From: Clostridia bacterium
GTDB taxonomy: Bacteria > Bacillota > Clostridia > Oscillospirales > JAAYXM01
Length of the DNA: 42,751 nucleotides
Assembly: GCA_017559855.1 (NCBI GenBank)
Contig: JAFYQP010000016.1
Coordinates: 68,509-111,259, forward strand
Direction of reading: 5' to 3'
The notes beneath the pieces are model-generated. The model did not search any database and had not been told where the DNA came from. It worked only from the letters and a program-made list of their open reading frames with translations. The translations under genes were made by a program, and so were the position numbers. How positions within the stretch are numbered: the first letter of the stretch is position 1; each line of letters opens with the position of its first letter. Shown here piece by piece: positions 1-9,595 of this stretch.

Positions 1-297
1 CTCGGCAATTTCATTTTCAATTGCTTCGATAACAAAAGGATGGGTTATAGAATTTAGTTTCATAAGATCCTTATCGTTTGTAAAAACCATTGAAGCGAGT
101 TTTCCTCGATTTATATGCTCACCGTCACGTGCTTCAGGAAATGCTTCAAGAATCTTATTACGCATAGCATGGTTTTTACCCAGCAGTTCGTGGTAGAGTT
201 TGTCCGCATCTATCCACTTGCCGCCCATTTCGGTCATTTTTGCGGACACATAAGACTTTCCGCTACCGCTACCACCGGTAATTCCTATTGTAATCAT
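1..297 (-). CDS. coaE: Dephospho-CoA kinase, N-terminal part (cut by window edge)
   Basis: Phosphorylates dephospho-CoA on the ribose 3'-hydroxyl, the last step of coenzyme A synthesis in the cytoplasm. The first 99 residues are present. They open with MITIGITGGSGSGKS, a P-loop at residues 5-15 typical of CoaE, followed by WIDAD (28-32), the conserved acidic motif after helix 1. THPFVIEAIENEI near the window edge matches the conserved HP region of the family. The ATG at 295-297 has AAGGTG upstream. The Sua5-family gene ends 15 bases before it, so coaE is probably the third gene of a prfA-sua5-coaE transcript. About half the protein lies outside the window. Confidence 0.9.
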   Translation of the reverse strand, partial: MITIGITGGSGSGKSYVSAKMTEMGGKWIDADKLYHELLGKNHAMRNKILEAFPEARDGEHINRGKLASMVFTNDKDLMKLNSITHPFVIEAIENEIAE

Positions 298-312
298 AAA
301 AAATCACCTTAC

Positions 313-1353
313 TTATAATATAATGCGTGTAAAGCCCGCTGACTTCTCAAGGCGGTTGATTACCGCAAGTTCTATTCCATCGCCGCCTTTGGGCTCTCTT
401 GCATAAATTCGGTCAATTTCCATTTCATCAAAGGCACGGAGTGCATCAAACAATTTATTTGCAAGAACTGCAGGATTGCTCTCAGTACCATAAGAGATTA
501 CGTTATCGCATATTTTACTAAATGCTTCAAGTTCCTCTTCAAAGCATAGAACGGCAACCTTTTCTTCCTGTTTTTTTACGTAATCACAGGAATCTTCTAA
601 ACATCCGTCAAGGATCACAAGTGGTGCCTTCGGGGCATAATGACGATACTTCATACCCGGTGCATTCACCTCTGCATCGTCGGAGATTTCACGCACTACC
701 GCATCGTCAACTTCAACCTCACCCAAAACCGAACGAAGTTGTGCGAGAGTTATACCACCCGGACGTAAAAGTCGTGCCGGAGTCCTTGTAATATCAATAA
801 CTGTAGACTCAACGCCCACACCTGACTCGCCGCCGTCAACAATAGCCGATATCCTGCCATTCATATCGTCAAAAACGTGTTTTGCCTTTGTCGGACTTGG
901 CCTACCAGACGTATTGGCAGATGGTGCTGCAAGAGGATAGTTTGCCGTATAGATAATTGCTCTGGCAATGCGGTGTTCAGGAAGACGCACACCGACCGTA
1001 TCTCGTCCCGCACTTACAACCGATGGGATTACGTCTTTCTTTTTAAATATCATCGTAAGCGGGCCCGGCCAGAATGCTTCTGCCAATTTTATGGCGTTTT
1101 CAGGTATTTCCTCAACAATTTTTTCGAGGGTTGAAAAATCGTCAATGTGGACGATAAGCGGATTATCCTGAGGTCTGCCTTTTGCAACGAAAATCTTTTC
1201 CACCGCCTCACCGTCAAGTGCATTTGCCGCAAGTCCGTACACTGTTTCCGTAGGGATTGCAACAACCTCACCTGCACGCAAAAGTTCTGCGGCACGAGCA
1301 ATATTCTCTGCATCTTTCATTAAATTTTCTACTTTTAATATCTCGGTAGTCAA
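313..1353 (-). CDS. Threonylcarbamoyl-AMP synthase (Sua5/YwlC type)
   Basis: Makes threonylcarbamoyl-AMP from threonine, bicarbonate and ATP, the first step of the t6A37 modification of ANN-decoding tRNAs; TsaB, TsaD and TsaE complete it. The 346 residues hold a YrdC/Sua5 domain (about 15-205), with IPTETVYGLAANAL near residue 33, KGRPQDNPLIVHI near 58 and PSANTSGRPSPT near 145. A C-terminal Sua5 domain follows, as in long Sua5 rather than short TsaC. The TTG start at 1353 is favoured because GAGGGG lies 6 bases upstream; the ATG 11 codons inside has no ribosome site. Placement next to prfA is common in Firmicutes, but prmC, often found here, is absent. Confidence 0.93.
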   Translation of the reverse strand: MTTEILKVENLMKDAENIARAAELLRAGEVVAIPTETVYGLAANALDGEAVEKIFVAKGRPQDNPLIVHIDDFSTLEKIVEEIPENAIKLAEAFWPGPLTMIFKKKDVIPSVVSAGRDTVGVRLPEHRIARAIIYTANYPLAAPSANTSGRPSPTKAKHVFDDMNGRISAIVDGGESGVGVESTVIDITRTPARLLRPGGITLAQLRSVLGEVEVDDAVVREISDDAEVNAPGMKYRHYAPKAPLVILDGCLEDSCDYVKKQEEKVAVLCFEEELEAFSKICDNVISYGTESNPAVLANKLFDALRAFDEMEIDRIYAREPKGGDGIELAVINRLEKSAGFTRIIL

Positions 1354-1394
1354 CTTTTTCCCCTCATTTTTATCTTTATGCTTGTTTTGTCTTA

Positions 1395-2465
1395 TTATTC
1401 CTCATTTGCACGGAGTTTCTCTGCCTGATCTGCAGTAATAATTGCGTCAATCATTTCATCAAGATCGCCGTTTAAGAATTGTTCGAGTTTATACAAAGTA
1501 AGACTTATACGGTGATCCGTCACACGTCCTTGCGGGTAGTTATAGGTACGAATACGCTCACTACGGTCACCTGTACCGACCTGACTTTTACGTTCTGCCG
1601 CAATTTGTGACATCTGCTCTTGCATTTGAATATCATAAAGTTTGGACTTCAAAATCTTGATTGCACGATCCTTGTTCTTGTGCTGACTGCGTTCATCCTG
1701 ACATTCAACAACAATACCCGTGGGACGGTGGGTAAGACGAATTGCAGACTCAGTTTTATTTACGTGCTGACCACCTGCACCCGATGCTCTGAACGTATCA
1801 ACATCAACGTCTGACATATTGAGTTCAACCTCAACGTCTTCAGCTTCGGGAAGTACTGCAACGGTTACGGTTGAGGTGTGAATTCTACCTGATGACTCGG
1901 TGTCCGGTACACGCTGAACACGGTGAACACCGCTTTCGAATTTAAGTCGTGAATATGCACCTGCACCCTCAATGATAAAACTTATTTCCTTAACGCCACC
2001 AAGTTCGGTTTCGTTTAAGTTTACAATTTCAGTTTTCCAGCGGCGTGATTCTGCGTACATAGAGTACATTCTATAAAGAGAATGTGCAAAGAGAGCCGCT
2101 TCTTCACCGCCTGCACCACCACGAATTTCAACGATTACGTTCTTATCGTCATTCGGATCGCTGGGAAGAAGAAGAATCTTAAGTTCTTGTTCAAGACGAG
2201 CGAGTTCTTCCTTTGCATTCGCAAACTCTTCCTGAGCAAACTCACGCATCTCAGGATCAAGTTTGGAGTCAAGCATTTCTTTTGCCTCAAGCATATCCGC
2301 CTCTACCCTGCGGTAACTGCGGTAAGCCTCTATAATTGGGGTAAGATCCTTCTGCTCCTTTAAAAGTTTAGCGGCAGCAGCCGGGTCATTATAAAGTTCC
2401 GGATTGGATAGTTCATTTTCCAATGCAACATATTTTTCTTCAAGCAACGCCATTTTTTCAAGCAT
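1395..2465 (-). CDS. prfA: Peptide chain release factor 1
   Basis: Recognises UAA and UAG stop codons in the ribosomal A site and triggers peptide release. The 356 residues match the usual RF1 length. The codon-recognition tripeptide is [10 protein letters not shown], a P-x-T type as in RF1 rather than the SPF of RF2. The catalytic loop [13 protein letters not shown] carries the GGQ whose glutamine is normally methylated by PrmC, which is not in the window. The start ATG has GGAAGG upstream. It is the first gene of its operon, with its own extended -10 promoter near 2530 and the Sua5-family gene 41 bases downstream. Confidence 0.97.
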   Translation of the reverse strand: MLEKMALLEEKYVALENELSNPELYNDPAAAAKLLKEQKDLTPIIEAYRSYRRVEADMLEAKEMLDSKLDPEMREFAQEEFANAKEELARLEQELKILLLPSDPNDDKNVIVEIRGGAGGEEAALFAHSLYRMYSMYAESRRWKTEIVNLNETELGGVKEISFIIEGAGAYSRLKFESGVHRVQRVPDTESSGRIHTSTVTVAVLPEAEDVEVELNMSDVDVDTFRASGAGGQHVNKTESAIRLTHRPTGIVVECQDERSQHKNKDRAIKILKSKLYDIQMQEQMSQIAAERKSQVGTGDRSERIRTYNYPQGRVTDHRISLTLYKLEQFLNGDLDEMIDAIITADQAEKLRANEE

Positions 2466-2529
2466 TATTACGTCCTGCCTTCCTTGTGAATATAAACAAA
2501 TTTATTGACTAAAACAGTATAACGGGCAT

Positions 2530-2538
2530 ATTATACCA
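2530..2538 (-). promoter_or_regulatory. Extended -10 promoter for prfA
   Basis: Read on the minus strand this is TGGTATAAT, a perfect -10 with the TGn extension. No good -35 is visible at 17 bases. Transcription would start near 2523 and give a leader of about 58 nt before prfA. It separates prfA from the upstream ABC-F gene, which has no obvious hairpin terminator. Confidence 0.55.
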
Positions 2539-2568
2539 TAATTTACATGATTTTAAAAGACAAAGTTT

Positions 2569-4437
2569 TTAAACCTCGGAAAGTTCGCCCCACTCATCAT
2601 ACAGTGTCTCAAGTTTTGCATTGCATTCCGCCTGCTCCGCCATTAGTTCCTGCAGCCGTGAATAGTCACTTCCCGCTTCAACCATCTCGTTATCGAGTGA
2701 TGCAAGTCTTTCTTCCGTTTGTGCGATTTCACGCTCAAGAGCGGCTATTTTCTTCTCGGTATTCTTTGATCTTCCTTTGGGCTTTTCTTCAACCTTTTTA
2801 TGAGTTACCGGCACGCTCTGTCTGTATATTTCACGACGTGCACACATATCACGGTATGCTTCATACGTACCGTCGAATTCCTCAATTCTACCATTCTCCA
2901 ATGACCATACTTTATTTGTAAATTTATTTAAGAAGTAGCGGTCGTGAGAGACGAAGAGCAGTGGTCCTTCAAATCGGTATATCGCCTCTTCTATCCACTC
3001 ACGGGATATTATATCCAGATGGTTTGTAGGCTCATCCAATATGAGAAGGTTAATCTCCCTTGCCATGAGCAGACACAGCATAAGTCGGCTTCGCTCCCCA
3101 CCTGAGAGCGTAGACACCTTTTCAAACACTTCTTCGCCGGTAAAATCAAACGCCGCAAGGTGATTTCGTGCAGATGCCGGGGTTAAATTAAGGGCATATA
3201 TGAGGGTGTCCACAAGGTTTCGCCCCTCATCTTCAAACTTAACCACCTGTGGTAACAGTCCCGCTTTGACAGACGGGCCAAAACGTATAACTCCACCATC
3301 GGGTTTTATGTTGTTTACTAAGATGTTAAGAAAAGTGGTTTTGCCGCTTCCGTTTGCACCGACAAGTGCGATACGGTCACCATTTTTCATTTTCAGGTTA
3401 ACGTTATCAAGTATTACTCTATCCCCAAAGGAATGATGGATATCACGGGTAACAAACACCTCGTCGCCATGAAATCCCCTCTCCGTAAATGACGCCTTTA
3501 GCGTATTTTTGTGCTCTTTGGGTTTTGACGTTTGTCTAAGTCGCTCAATCCTTCGCTCCATTGCAATAGCACGAACCTGAAGCCTTTTATTACCCATACC
3601 CCAACCGTGAAGTCTTTGAGCGGTAAACTCAAGTTGGGCGATTTTTTTCTGTTCTGCCTCGTATCTTTTCTTTTGTTCTAAGTAACGCGCTTGTTTTTCT
3701 TCCATATAAAAACTGTAATTTCCCGGATAAAAGAAAATTTCGGTATCTTCAAGTTCGATTATCCTCTTTACCGTACGATCCAAAAAATATCGGTCATGGG
3801 ATATGATTACAACCGTACCTTCGTAGGAGGATAGATAATTTTCAAGCCATTCAACCGCATCAACGTCTAAATGGTTGGTAGGCTCATCAAGTAAAAGAAT
3901 ATCCGTATTCTGTAAAATCGCACGGGCAAGACTTATCCTTGTTTTCTCGCCACCTGAAAGTTCGGAGAAAAGTTGAGCACGCATTGCCTCGCTTATGCCG
4001 AGACCATTTGCGGTCTTTTCTATCTGCGTGTCGATTTCATAGCCGCCCAGGTGCTCAAATCGTGCGGTGAGTTCACCGTAACGCTTCAAAAGGTCATCGT
4101 CATGATAGACCTCCATCTGAAGTTCGAGACGTTTTATCTTGGTTGTCAACTCGTCTATGTAAGAAAATGCGTCACGAAGCACCTGCTGTACGGTTAAATT
4201 CGGAGCATAGTCAGGTATCTGTTGAATCATTCCTACACGGGTATTGGGTGCAATATGTACCTCGCCCGAATCGTAATCCAACTCACCGGTCAAAATCTTA
4301 AACAGAGTTGTTTTTCCGCTTCCGTTTTCGCCGATAAGTCCCACACGTTCACCACGATTTACGTCAAAGGAAACCGACTTCAATATCTCATTTGCACCGT
4401 AGGATTTATTCAATTCTTTAACAGAAATGTCAATCAT
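2569..4437 (-). CDS. ABC-F family ATPase with C-terminal coiled coil
   Basis: ABC-F proteins are soluble twin-ATPase factors that act on ribosomes rather than membranes; members rescue stalled translation or give antibiotic protection. The 622 residues contain two nucleotide-binding domains: Walker A GENGSGKTTLFK near residue 37 and GANGSGKTTFLN near 350, signatures LSGGEKTRISLAR and LSGGERSRLMLC, and Walker B LLLDEPTNHLD and LLILDEPTNHLD. A charged inter-domain linker follows the first domain and a Uup-like coiled coil (AALEREIAQTEERLAS) closes the chain. No transmembrane segment is present. The start is 3 bases after the upstream stop codon, so translational coupling is likely. Whether it is a housekeeping or a resistance ABC-F cannot be told from motifs alone. 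Confidence 0.93.
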   Translation of the reverse strand: MIDISVKELNKSYGANEILKSVSFDVNRGERVGLIGENGSGKTTLFKILTGELDYDSGEVHIAPNTRVGMIQQIPDYAPNLTVQQVLRDAFSYIDELTTKIKRLELQMEVYHDDDLLKRYGELTARFEHLGGYEIDTQIEKTANGLGISEAMRAQLFSELSGGEKTRISLARAILQNTDILLLDEPTNHLDVDAVEWLENYLSSYEGTVVIISHDRYFLDRTVKRIIELEDTEIFFYPGNYSFYMEEKQARYLEQKKRYEAEQKKIAQLEFTAQRLHGWGMGNKRLQVRAIAMERRIERLRQTSKPKEHKNTLKASFTERGFHGDEVFVTRDIHHSFGDRVILDNVNLKMKNGDRIALVGANGSGKTTFLNILVNNIKPDGGVIRFGPSVKAGLLPQVVKFEDEGRNLVDTLIYALNLTPASARNHLAAFDFTGEEVFEKVSTLSGGERSRLMLCLLMAREINLLILDEPTNHLDIISREWIEEAIYRFEGPLLFVSHDRYFLNKFTNKVWSLENGRIEEFDGTYEAYRDMCARREIYRQSVPVTHKKVEEKPKGRSKNTEKKIAALEREIAQTEERLASLDNEMVEAGSDYSRLQELMAEQAECNAKLETLYDEWGELSEV

Positions 4438-4440
4438 AAT

Positions 4441-5214
4441 CTACTGTTTTTGCTCCTCCGAGAATGTTTTTGCATCAATTACTTTTGCAGAAAGGCAACC
4501 CCTTACAAGGGCAAACTCCCCTGCTTCGCATCCCCTACTTGACGCAATGTCAAGCGGTCCGAATTGGGTTTCCGCAACCAAGTGATAAAATCCGCCGAAC
4601 TTCTCACCGTCAAGTTCCATCACGCGTCTTTCGCAGGAGATAATTTTGCAGAAAAGGCGTGTCATAAGAACCTCTTCACGGCTTTTTTCATCATCTTCAA
4701 CCGTAACCATATTTGAATACATACCAACGGGTAAAAGCACCCCTGTTATGGTCTTTTCATCCCCGGATATTTCTCGGTATTCATCCTCATTTTCAAAAAA
4801 TTCTATTGTGTGAGGAATCATTGCAATCTGAAAATGATACAATTTATCAAAATCGAATTCATTAAGAGCAAAAAGCCCCATAATTCGTGAAGTTAAAAAC
4901 TGTTTCTCATCTTCTGTATAGAGAACGCACTTCGCATCTAAAAAGTCGTCTCCCTGAAGACCTTGACCAACCTTTAACTTCCAGATATTCTGACCGTTGT
5001 AATGGGGATCGATATTAAGCAAGGTCGTTCTTTCTTCCTCATGGTCAAGAGCCATTCGTGCCCAGACCTCACTGCCGGATGCGTTTATATAACAAGCGTA
5101 AAACCCGTCCTCAAGAGGCAGAATTTTACCCGCATTCATAGTAAAATCTGCGAGGCGATACACGTCTTCCTCGCTGTTTATTTGAAATCCGATATGTTCA
5201 AAAATAGTTGACAT
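4441..5214 (-). CDS. Conserved-looking protein of unknown function
   Basis: I do not recognise the 257-residue product. It is soluble and acidic, with no signal peptide or membrane segment. The N-terminus (MSTIFEHIGFQINSEEDVYR) and the segment GFYACYINASGSEVWARM suggest an alternating alpha/beta fold. It is clearly a real gene: AGGAGAAA upstream of the ATG, 14 bases after the topoisomerase A stop and 3 bases before the ABC-F start, all on one strand. Its place between a DNA topoisomerase and an ABC-F factor does not fix a function; co-transcription is the only firm inference. Confidence 0.8.
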   Translation of the reverse strand: MSTIFEHIGFQINSEEDVYRLADFTMNAGKILPLEDGFYACYINASGSEVWARMALDHEEERTTLLNIDPHYNGQNIWKLKVGQGLQGDDFLDAKCVLYTEDEKQFLTSRIMGLFALNEFDFDKLYHFQIAMIPHTIEFFENEDEYREISGDEKTITGVLLPVGMYSNMVTVEDDEKSREEVLMTRLFCKIISCERRVMELDGEKFGGFYHLVAETQFGPLDIASSRGCEAGEFALVRGCLSAKVIDAKTFSEEQKQ

Positions 5215-5228
5215 AGTCTACATTTCTC

Positions 5229-7448
5229 CTAAAGTAACGTCATTTGTTTGTCGAGTCTGTCCTCGTCGTTAAGACGTGCACCCGCCGCCGGAATAGACTT
5301 TGTTTTGTATCTCGGTGCATTTTGGATGCTAGACTCGGAAAGTCGCATTGCATTGCATACTTTATATTTTGTTTTAAGCGTCATAACGGAAACACCTTGT
5401 GTATCACGGGCACTCTTTACCGTAAGAGCGGACGCAGAGAACACAATTGCACGATTTTCTGTTGAATAAAGAACAAATTCTTCATCACCATCAATCTTGA
5501 ATGCGGCAATAAGCGGACTTTTTGCCGAATATGCACCGGTAAGACGCTTACGGTTTGTTTTTGTGACAAATCCTGAGAGGGCTACACGGGCAACCTTACC
5601 ATTTTCAAATACGTAGATAAGGTTTCCGCTATAATCACCGGGGAGACAAGTAAATACAACCTGTTCGCCTTCATCCATACCCAATTTTGCCGGCAAATAC
5701 TCACCGAGTACACTTGCCTTTGTATCATCAAAGTCGGAAAGACGTGCCTTATAGACCTGATACTTATTGGTAAAGAACAAGATTTCGGCACCGTTTGTAC
5801 TCTCAAAGGTCTGGAATATTTCGTCGCCGTCTTTTAATTTGTGTTCGCCGCCCATACGGAGAGAAAGCGGTGTTATTTTCTTAAAATAACTGTGCTTTGT
5901 AACGAATACATTTACCGCATATTCCTCAACCTGTTCGGTTACGTCGAACTCTTCAATATCTGCATCAAAGACGATTTCCGTTTTTCTCGGCTCGCTGTAT
6001 TTCTTGGCAATTTCCTCAAGTGCCTTGATGATTTTCTTGCGGATTCGAGCCTTGCTGTTTAAAAGATCCTCTAAATCCTCGATTTCCTTTTCCAGATCTT
6101 CGGTTTCCGCAACACGCTTTAAGATGTACTCTTTATTGATATTACGGAGTTTAATTTCCGCTACGAATTCTGCCTGAATCTCATCGATACCGAATCCAAT
6201 CATAAGGTTGGGTACAACCTCCGATTCCTCTTCGGTTTCACGGATAATGGCAATTGCTCGGTCAATATCAAGAAGAATTTTGCGAAGACCTTTTAATTTA
6301 TGGAGTTTATCCTTCTTTCTCTGAAGGTCTGCAAAAACCTGATTGCGGATACATTCGATACGCCATGCAAGCCACTCTTCCAAAATCTGTGCGATACCCA
6401 ACACCTTGGGATTGCCACCGATAAGGAGGTTAAAGTTACAAGTGAAACTGTCCTGAAGAGGTGTGAGTTTAAAGAGTTTTTGCATGAGTTTATCAGGATC
6501 CGTTCCTCGTTTGAGTTCAATTGCAAGTTGGAGACCTTGCTTATCCGACTCGTCACGCATATCGGAAACCTCACGGAGTTTTCCCGCTTTGACAAGTTCG
6601 GAGACCTTGTCGATAATCGCCTCAATAGTGGTTGTATAGGGAATCTGATAAACCTCAATGAGATTATTTTTCTTGTCATAACGCCACTTTGCACGGAGTT
6701 TAAAAGAACCTCTGCCGGTCTTGTATATTTCCTCCATCTCGGTACGGTTATATATAAGTTCACCGCCGGTGGTGAAATCCGGTGCTTTGAGCGTAGACAA
6801 AATATCATGCTCCGGATTTTTTATAAATTCAATTGTGGTTTCACATACCTCTGCTAAGTTAAAACTGCAGATATTGGACGCCATACCTACCGCAATACCT
6901 GTATTTGCATTGGTTAAAATATTGGGAAATGCGGTCGGGAGAAGCGTAGGCTCTTGCATTGTATTGTCATAATTCGGAACAAATTCCACCATATCGTTTA
7001 TATCGCGGAAAATTTCCGCCGAAATGGGTGCAAGTTTCGCCTCTGTATAACGTGAAGCGGCGTACGCCATATCACGGGAATACACCTTACCAAAGTTACC
7101 CTTTGAATCAACAAAGGGATATAAAAGAGTCTCGTTACCTCGTGCCATACGCACCATGGTCTCATAAATTGCCGCATCACCGTGGGGGTTAAGACTCATT
7201 GTCTGACCTACGATTTTTGCAGATTTTGTGCGGGCACCTGTAAGAAGCCCCATAGTATACATTGTATATAAAAGTTTTCTGTGGGACGGTTTAAAGCCAT
7301 CGATCTCCGGAATTGCACGGGATACGATAACCGACATCGCGTAGGGCATATAATTACTCTCAAGAGTATAAGATATCTCCTGCGGTGTGGTTTCGCCCCT
7401 TAAGCCGTAAACCTTACCTTTTTCGTCCTCATTTCTTTTCTTAGCCAT
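5229..7448 (-). CDS. parC: Type IIA DNA topoisomerase subunit A (ParC/GyrA-like)
   Basis: The subunit that cuts and rejoins DNA in a type IIA topoisomerase, working with the B subunit encoded 12 bases upstream. The 739 residues include the breakage-reunion domain with catalytic Tyr134 in AASRYTEAKLA and the winged-helix region NPHGDAAIYET (88-97). A coiled coil around 440-490 (EDLEKEIEDLEDLL) precedes a divergent C-terminal propeller. I see no GyrA box (QRRGGKG type), which favours decatenating topoisomerase IV over supercoiling gyrase, but a second gyrase-like enzyme is possible. The position matching E. coli GyrA Ser83 is Ala92, and that matching Asp87 is Glu96. GGAGG precedes the ATG. Confidence 0.88.
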   Translation of the reverse strand: MAKKRNEDEKGKVYGLRGETTPQEISYTLESNYMPYAMSVIVSRAIPEIDGFKPSHRKLLYTMYTMGLLTGARTKSAKIVGQTMSLNPHGDAAIYETMVRMARGNETLLYPFVDSKGNFGKVYSRDMAYAASRYTEAKLAPISAEIFRDINDMVEFVPNYDNTMQEPTLLPTAFPNILTNANTGIAVGMASNICSFNLAEVCETTIEFIKNPEHDILSTLKAPDFTTGGELIYNRTEMEEIYKTGRGSFKLRAKWRYDKKNNLIEVYQIPYTTTIEAIIDKVSELVKAGKLREVSDMRDESDKQGLQLAIELKRGTDPDKLMQKLFKLTPLQDSFTCNFNLLIGGNPKVLGIAQILEEWLAWRIECIRNQVFADLQRKKDKLHKLKGLRKILLDIDRAIAIIRETEEESEVVPNLMIGFGIDEIQAEFVAEIKLRNINKEYILKRVAETEDLEKEIEDLEDLLNSKARIRKKIIKALEEIAKKYSEPRKTEIVFDADIEEFDVTEQVEEYAVNVFVTKHSYFKKITPLSLRMGGEHKLKDGDEIFQTFESTNGAEILFFTNKYQVYKARLSDFDDTKASVLGEYLPAKLGMDEGEQVVFTCLPGDYSGNLIYVFENGKVARVALSGFVTKTNRKRLTGAYSAKSPLIAAFKIDGDEEFVLYSTENRAIVFSASALTVKSARDTQGVSVMTLKTKYKVCNAMRLSESSIQNAPRYKTKSIPAAGARLNDEDRLDKQMTLL

Positions 7449-7460
7449 AATTTTCCTCCA

Positions 7461-9449
7461 CTACGAAATGTCGATATCATCAAGGTATTTCCAGCCGTTT
7501 TCCGCAATAAATTCCTTACGTGCAGTGAGGTTTTCACCAAGCAACATATCGAAATTCATTGCAGTAAGTTCTTCAACGGTATCGGGCATTACCTGAATGA
7601 GATGGCGGGTTTCGGGATTCATTGTGGTCATCCACATCATTTCCGCCTCGTTTTCGCCAAGACCTTTGCTTCGTTGAATCTTGTATTTCACATCTCCGAG
7701 TTTTGCCAGAATTTCATTCTTTTCCTTATCGGAATATGCAAAATAGGTATCATTTTTAACGGTTATTTCATAGAGTGGTGTTTCAGCAATATAAACGTAG
7801 CCCTCTTTTATAAGCGTGGGCATAAGACGATAAATCATCGCTAAAATAAGAGTTCTTATCTGGAATCCGTCAACGTCCGCATCGGTACAGATGATAACTC
7901 GCTTCCATCTCAGGGCATTTATGTCAAAAGATGCAATATCCTTAACGTTTTTACCGCTCACCTCGACGCCGCAACCGAGAATTTTAATAAGGTCTGTAAT
8001 AATTTCACTTTTAAAAATTCTTGCGAGGTCGGATTTTAAGCAGTTTAAGATTTTACCTCGTACCGGCATAACAGCCTGGAATTCAGCACTTCTGCTCTGT
8101 CGGCATGCACCTGCAGCAGAATCACCCTCTACGATGTAAATTTCTCTTATATTTGTGTCTTTACTGCGACAGTCGGTAAACTTTGCGATACGGCTTGTAA
8201 GGTCTATACCGCCCGCAAGTTTTTTCTTAATACTAAGACGTGCCTTTTCCGCATTTTCACGACTGCGTTTATTTATGAGTATCTGCTCACAAACCTTCGC
8301 CGCCTCGTCTCCGTTCTCAATGAAATAAATCTCAAGTTGGGAACGTAAAAATTCGGTCATTGCTTCCTGAATAAACTTATTTGTAACCGCCTTTTTTGTC
8401 TGATGCTCGTAAGCGGAAACGGTTGAAAAGTTATTCGTAATAAGAAGCAAACTGTCCTGAATGTCGTTAAAAGTAATCTTAGACTCGTTCTTCGTATATT
8501 TGTTATTCTGCTTTGCGTAGGCATCGAATGCGGAAACGAAAGCAGATCTTACCGCTTTATCCGGTGAGCCGCCATATTCAAGCCATGAAGAGTTGTGGTA
8601 ATGCTCAATTCTTGCCGCTGTATTGGTAAAGCAAAAAGCACATGACATTTTAACTTTGTATTCGGGCTGGTCCGCTCTGTCCCTACCCTTACGTTCTGCA
8701 GTCCAGAATTGTGGTTCGGTAAGTTTTGCCTCACCTACAAGTTCGTTTAAGTAGTCCATAATTCCGTTTTCATAACAGAATTCGGTTATGTCAAAACTGT
8801 TGCCGTTCTGATTTCTAAAGCGGAAGGTAACACCTGCATTTACCACCGACTGACGCTTCATTACATCGGTGAAATACTCTGCAGGAATCGCAACGTCGGT
8901 GAACACTTCGATATCCGGACGCCAACGGATACGGGTACCTGTTTTCTTTCGTGTTGTGGGCTCACTTTTGAGTCCGCCTATATTTTCGCCTTTTTCAAAG
9001 TGGAGAGAGTATTCCTTGCCGTCACGCCAAACGGTAACATCCATAAACTCCGATGCATACTGGGTTGCACATGCACCAAGGCCGTTCATACCAAGGGAAA
9101 AATCGTAACTTCCGTCATCGTTGTTTTCGTATTTGCCACCTGCATAAAGGTCGCAGAAAACAAGTTCCCAATTGTATATTCCTTCGTTAGCGTTATAGTC
9201 AACCGGACAGCCGCGACCGAAGTCCTCTACTTCGATTGAGCCGTCGGAATATCTGGTGACGGTAATCGTATCACCGTGCCCCTCACGTGCTTCGTCTATG
9301 GAGTTTGATAAAATCTCGAAAACCGAGTGTTGACATGCATCAAGACCGTTTGAGCCGAAAATAACCGACGGAAGTTTTCGTACACGGTCTGCTCCTTTTA
9401 ATGATCTGATACTTTCGTTACCGTAATCCGGCATTTGCTTGTTCTTCAT
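7461..9449 (-). CDS. parE: Type IIA DNA topoisomerase subunit B (ParE/GyrB-like), divergent
   Basis: The ATPase subunit of the type IIA topoisomerase. The GHKL domain has the catalytic Glu45 in FEILSNSIDEA, the ATP-lid-like GMNGLGACATQYAS (120-133) and a QTK triad at 350-352. The TOPRIM domain has EGDSAAGACRQSRSAEF with catalytic Glu441, and DADVDGFQIRTL (523-534). Several residues differ from textbook GyrB/ParE: Ser48 replaces the N-box Asp, EGDSAAG replaces EGDSAGG, and Gln replaces the His of DADVDGxHI. The start is placed at the ATG 9447-9449, 5 bases after GGAGG; an in-frame GTG four codons earlier overlaps that ribosome site. The 662 residues are close to ParE length. First gene of a four-gene cluster. 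Confidence 0.88.
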   Translation of the reverse strand: MKNKQMPDYGNESIRSLKGADRVRKLPSVIFGSNGLDACQHSVFEILSNSIDEAREGHGDTITVTRYSDGSIEVEDFGRGCPVDYNANEGIYNWELVFCDLYAGGKYENNDDGSYDFSLGMNGLGACATQYASEFMDVTVWRDGKEYSLHFEKGENIGGLKSEPTTRKKTGTRIRWRPDIEVFTDVAIPAEYFTDVMKRQSVVNAGVTFRFRNQNGNSFDITEFCYENGIMDYLNELVGEAKLTEPQFWTAERKGRDRADQPEYKVKMSCAFCFTNTAARIEHYHNSSWLEYGGSPDKAVRSAFVSAFDAYAKQNNKYTKNESKITFNDIQDSLLLITNNFSTVSAYEHQTKKAVTNKFIQEAMTEFLRSQLEIYFIENGDEAAKVCEQILINKRSRENAEKARLSIKKKLAGGIDLTSRIAKFTDCRSKDTNIREIYIVEGDSAAGACRQSRSAEFQAVMPVRGKILNCLKSDLARIFKSEIITDLIKILGCGVEVSGKNVKDIASFDINALRWKRVIICTDADVDGFQIRTLILAMIYRLMPTLIKEGYVYIAETPLYEITVKNDTYFAYSDKEKNEILAKLGDVKYKIQRSKGLGENEAEMMWMTTMNPETRHLIQVMPDTVEELTAMNFDMLLGENLTARKEFIAENGWKYLDDIDIS

Positions 9450-9486
9450 TGCATCCTCCACTAAAAAACATAGTTATACGAAATAC

Positions 9487-9495
9487 ATTATAACA
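9487..9495 (-). promoter_or_regulatory. Extended -10 promoter for the topoisomerase operon
   Basis: TGTTATAAT on the minus strand, 38 bases upstream of the parE-like start; no clear -35 at the usual distance. It probably drives parE, parC, the unknown gene and the ABC-F gene as one transcript. Confidence 0.5.
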
Positions 9496-9595
9496 CATAA
9501 TTTCAAAAAAATAAATAGTAATATTCAAGGAATATTTGTCCAAAATTTTAAATATAAATCTAACATAAATTTGAGCATAAAGGAGTTATGATAAA

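Noticed and set aside
9540-9595. Sigma-E promoter for yaaL-bofA
   Set aside because: CATAAATT resembles a sigma-E -10, but no matching -35 at 13-15 bases could be seen.
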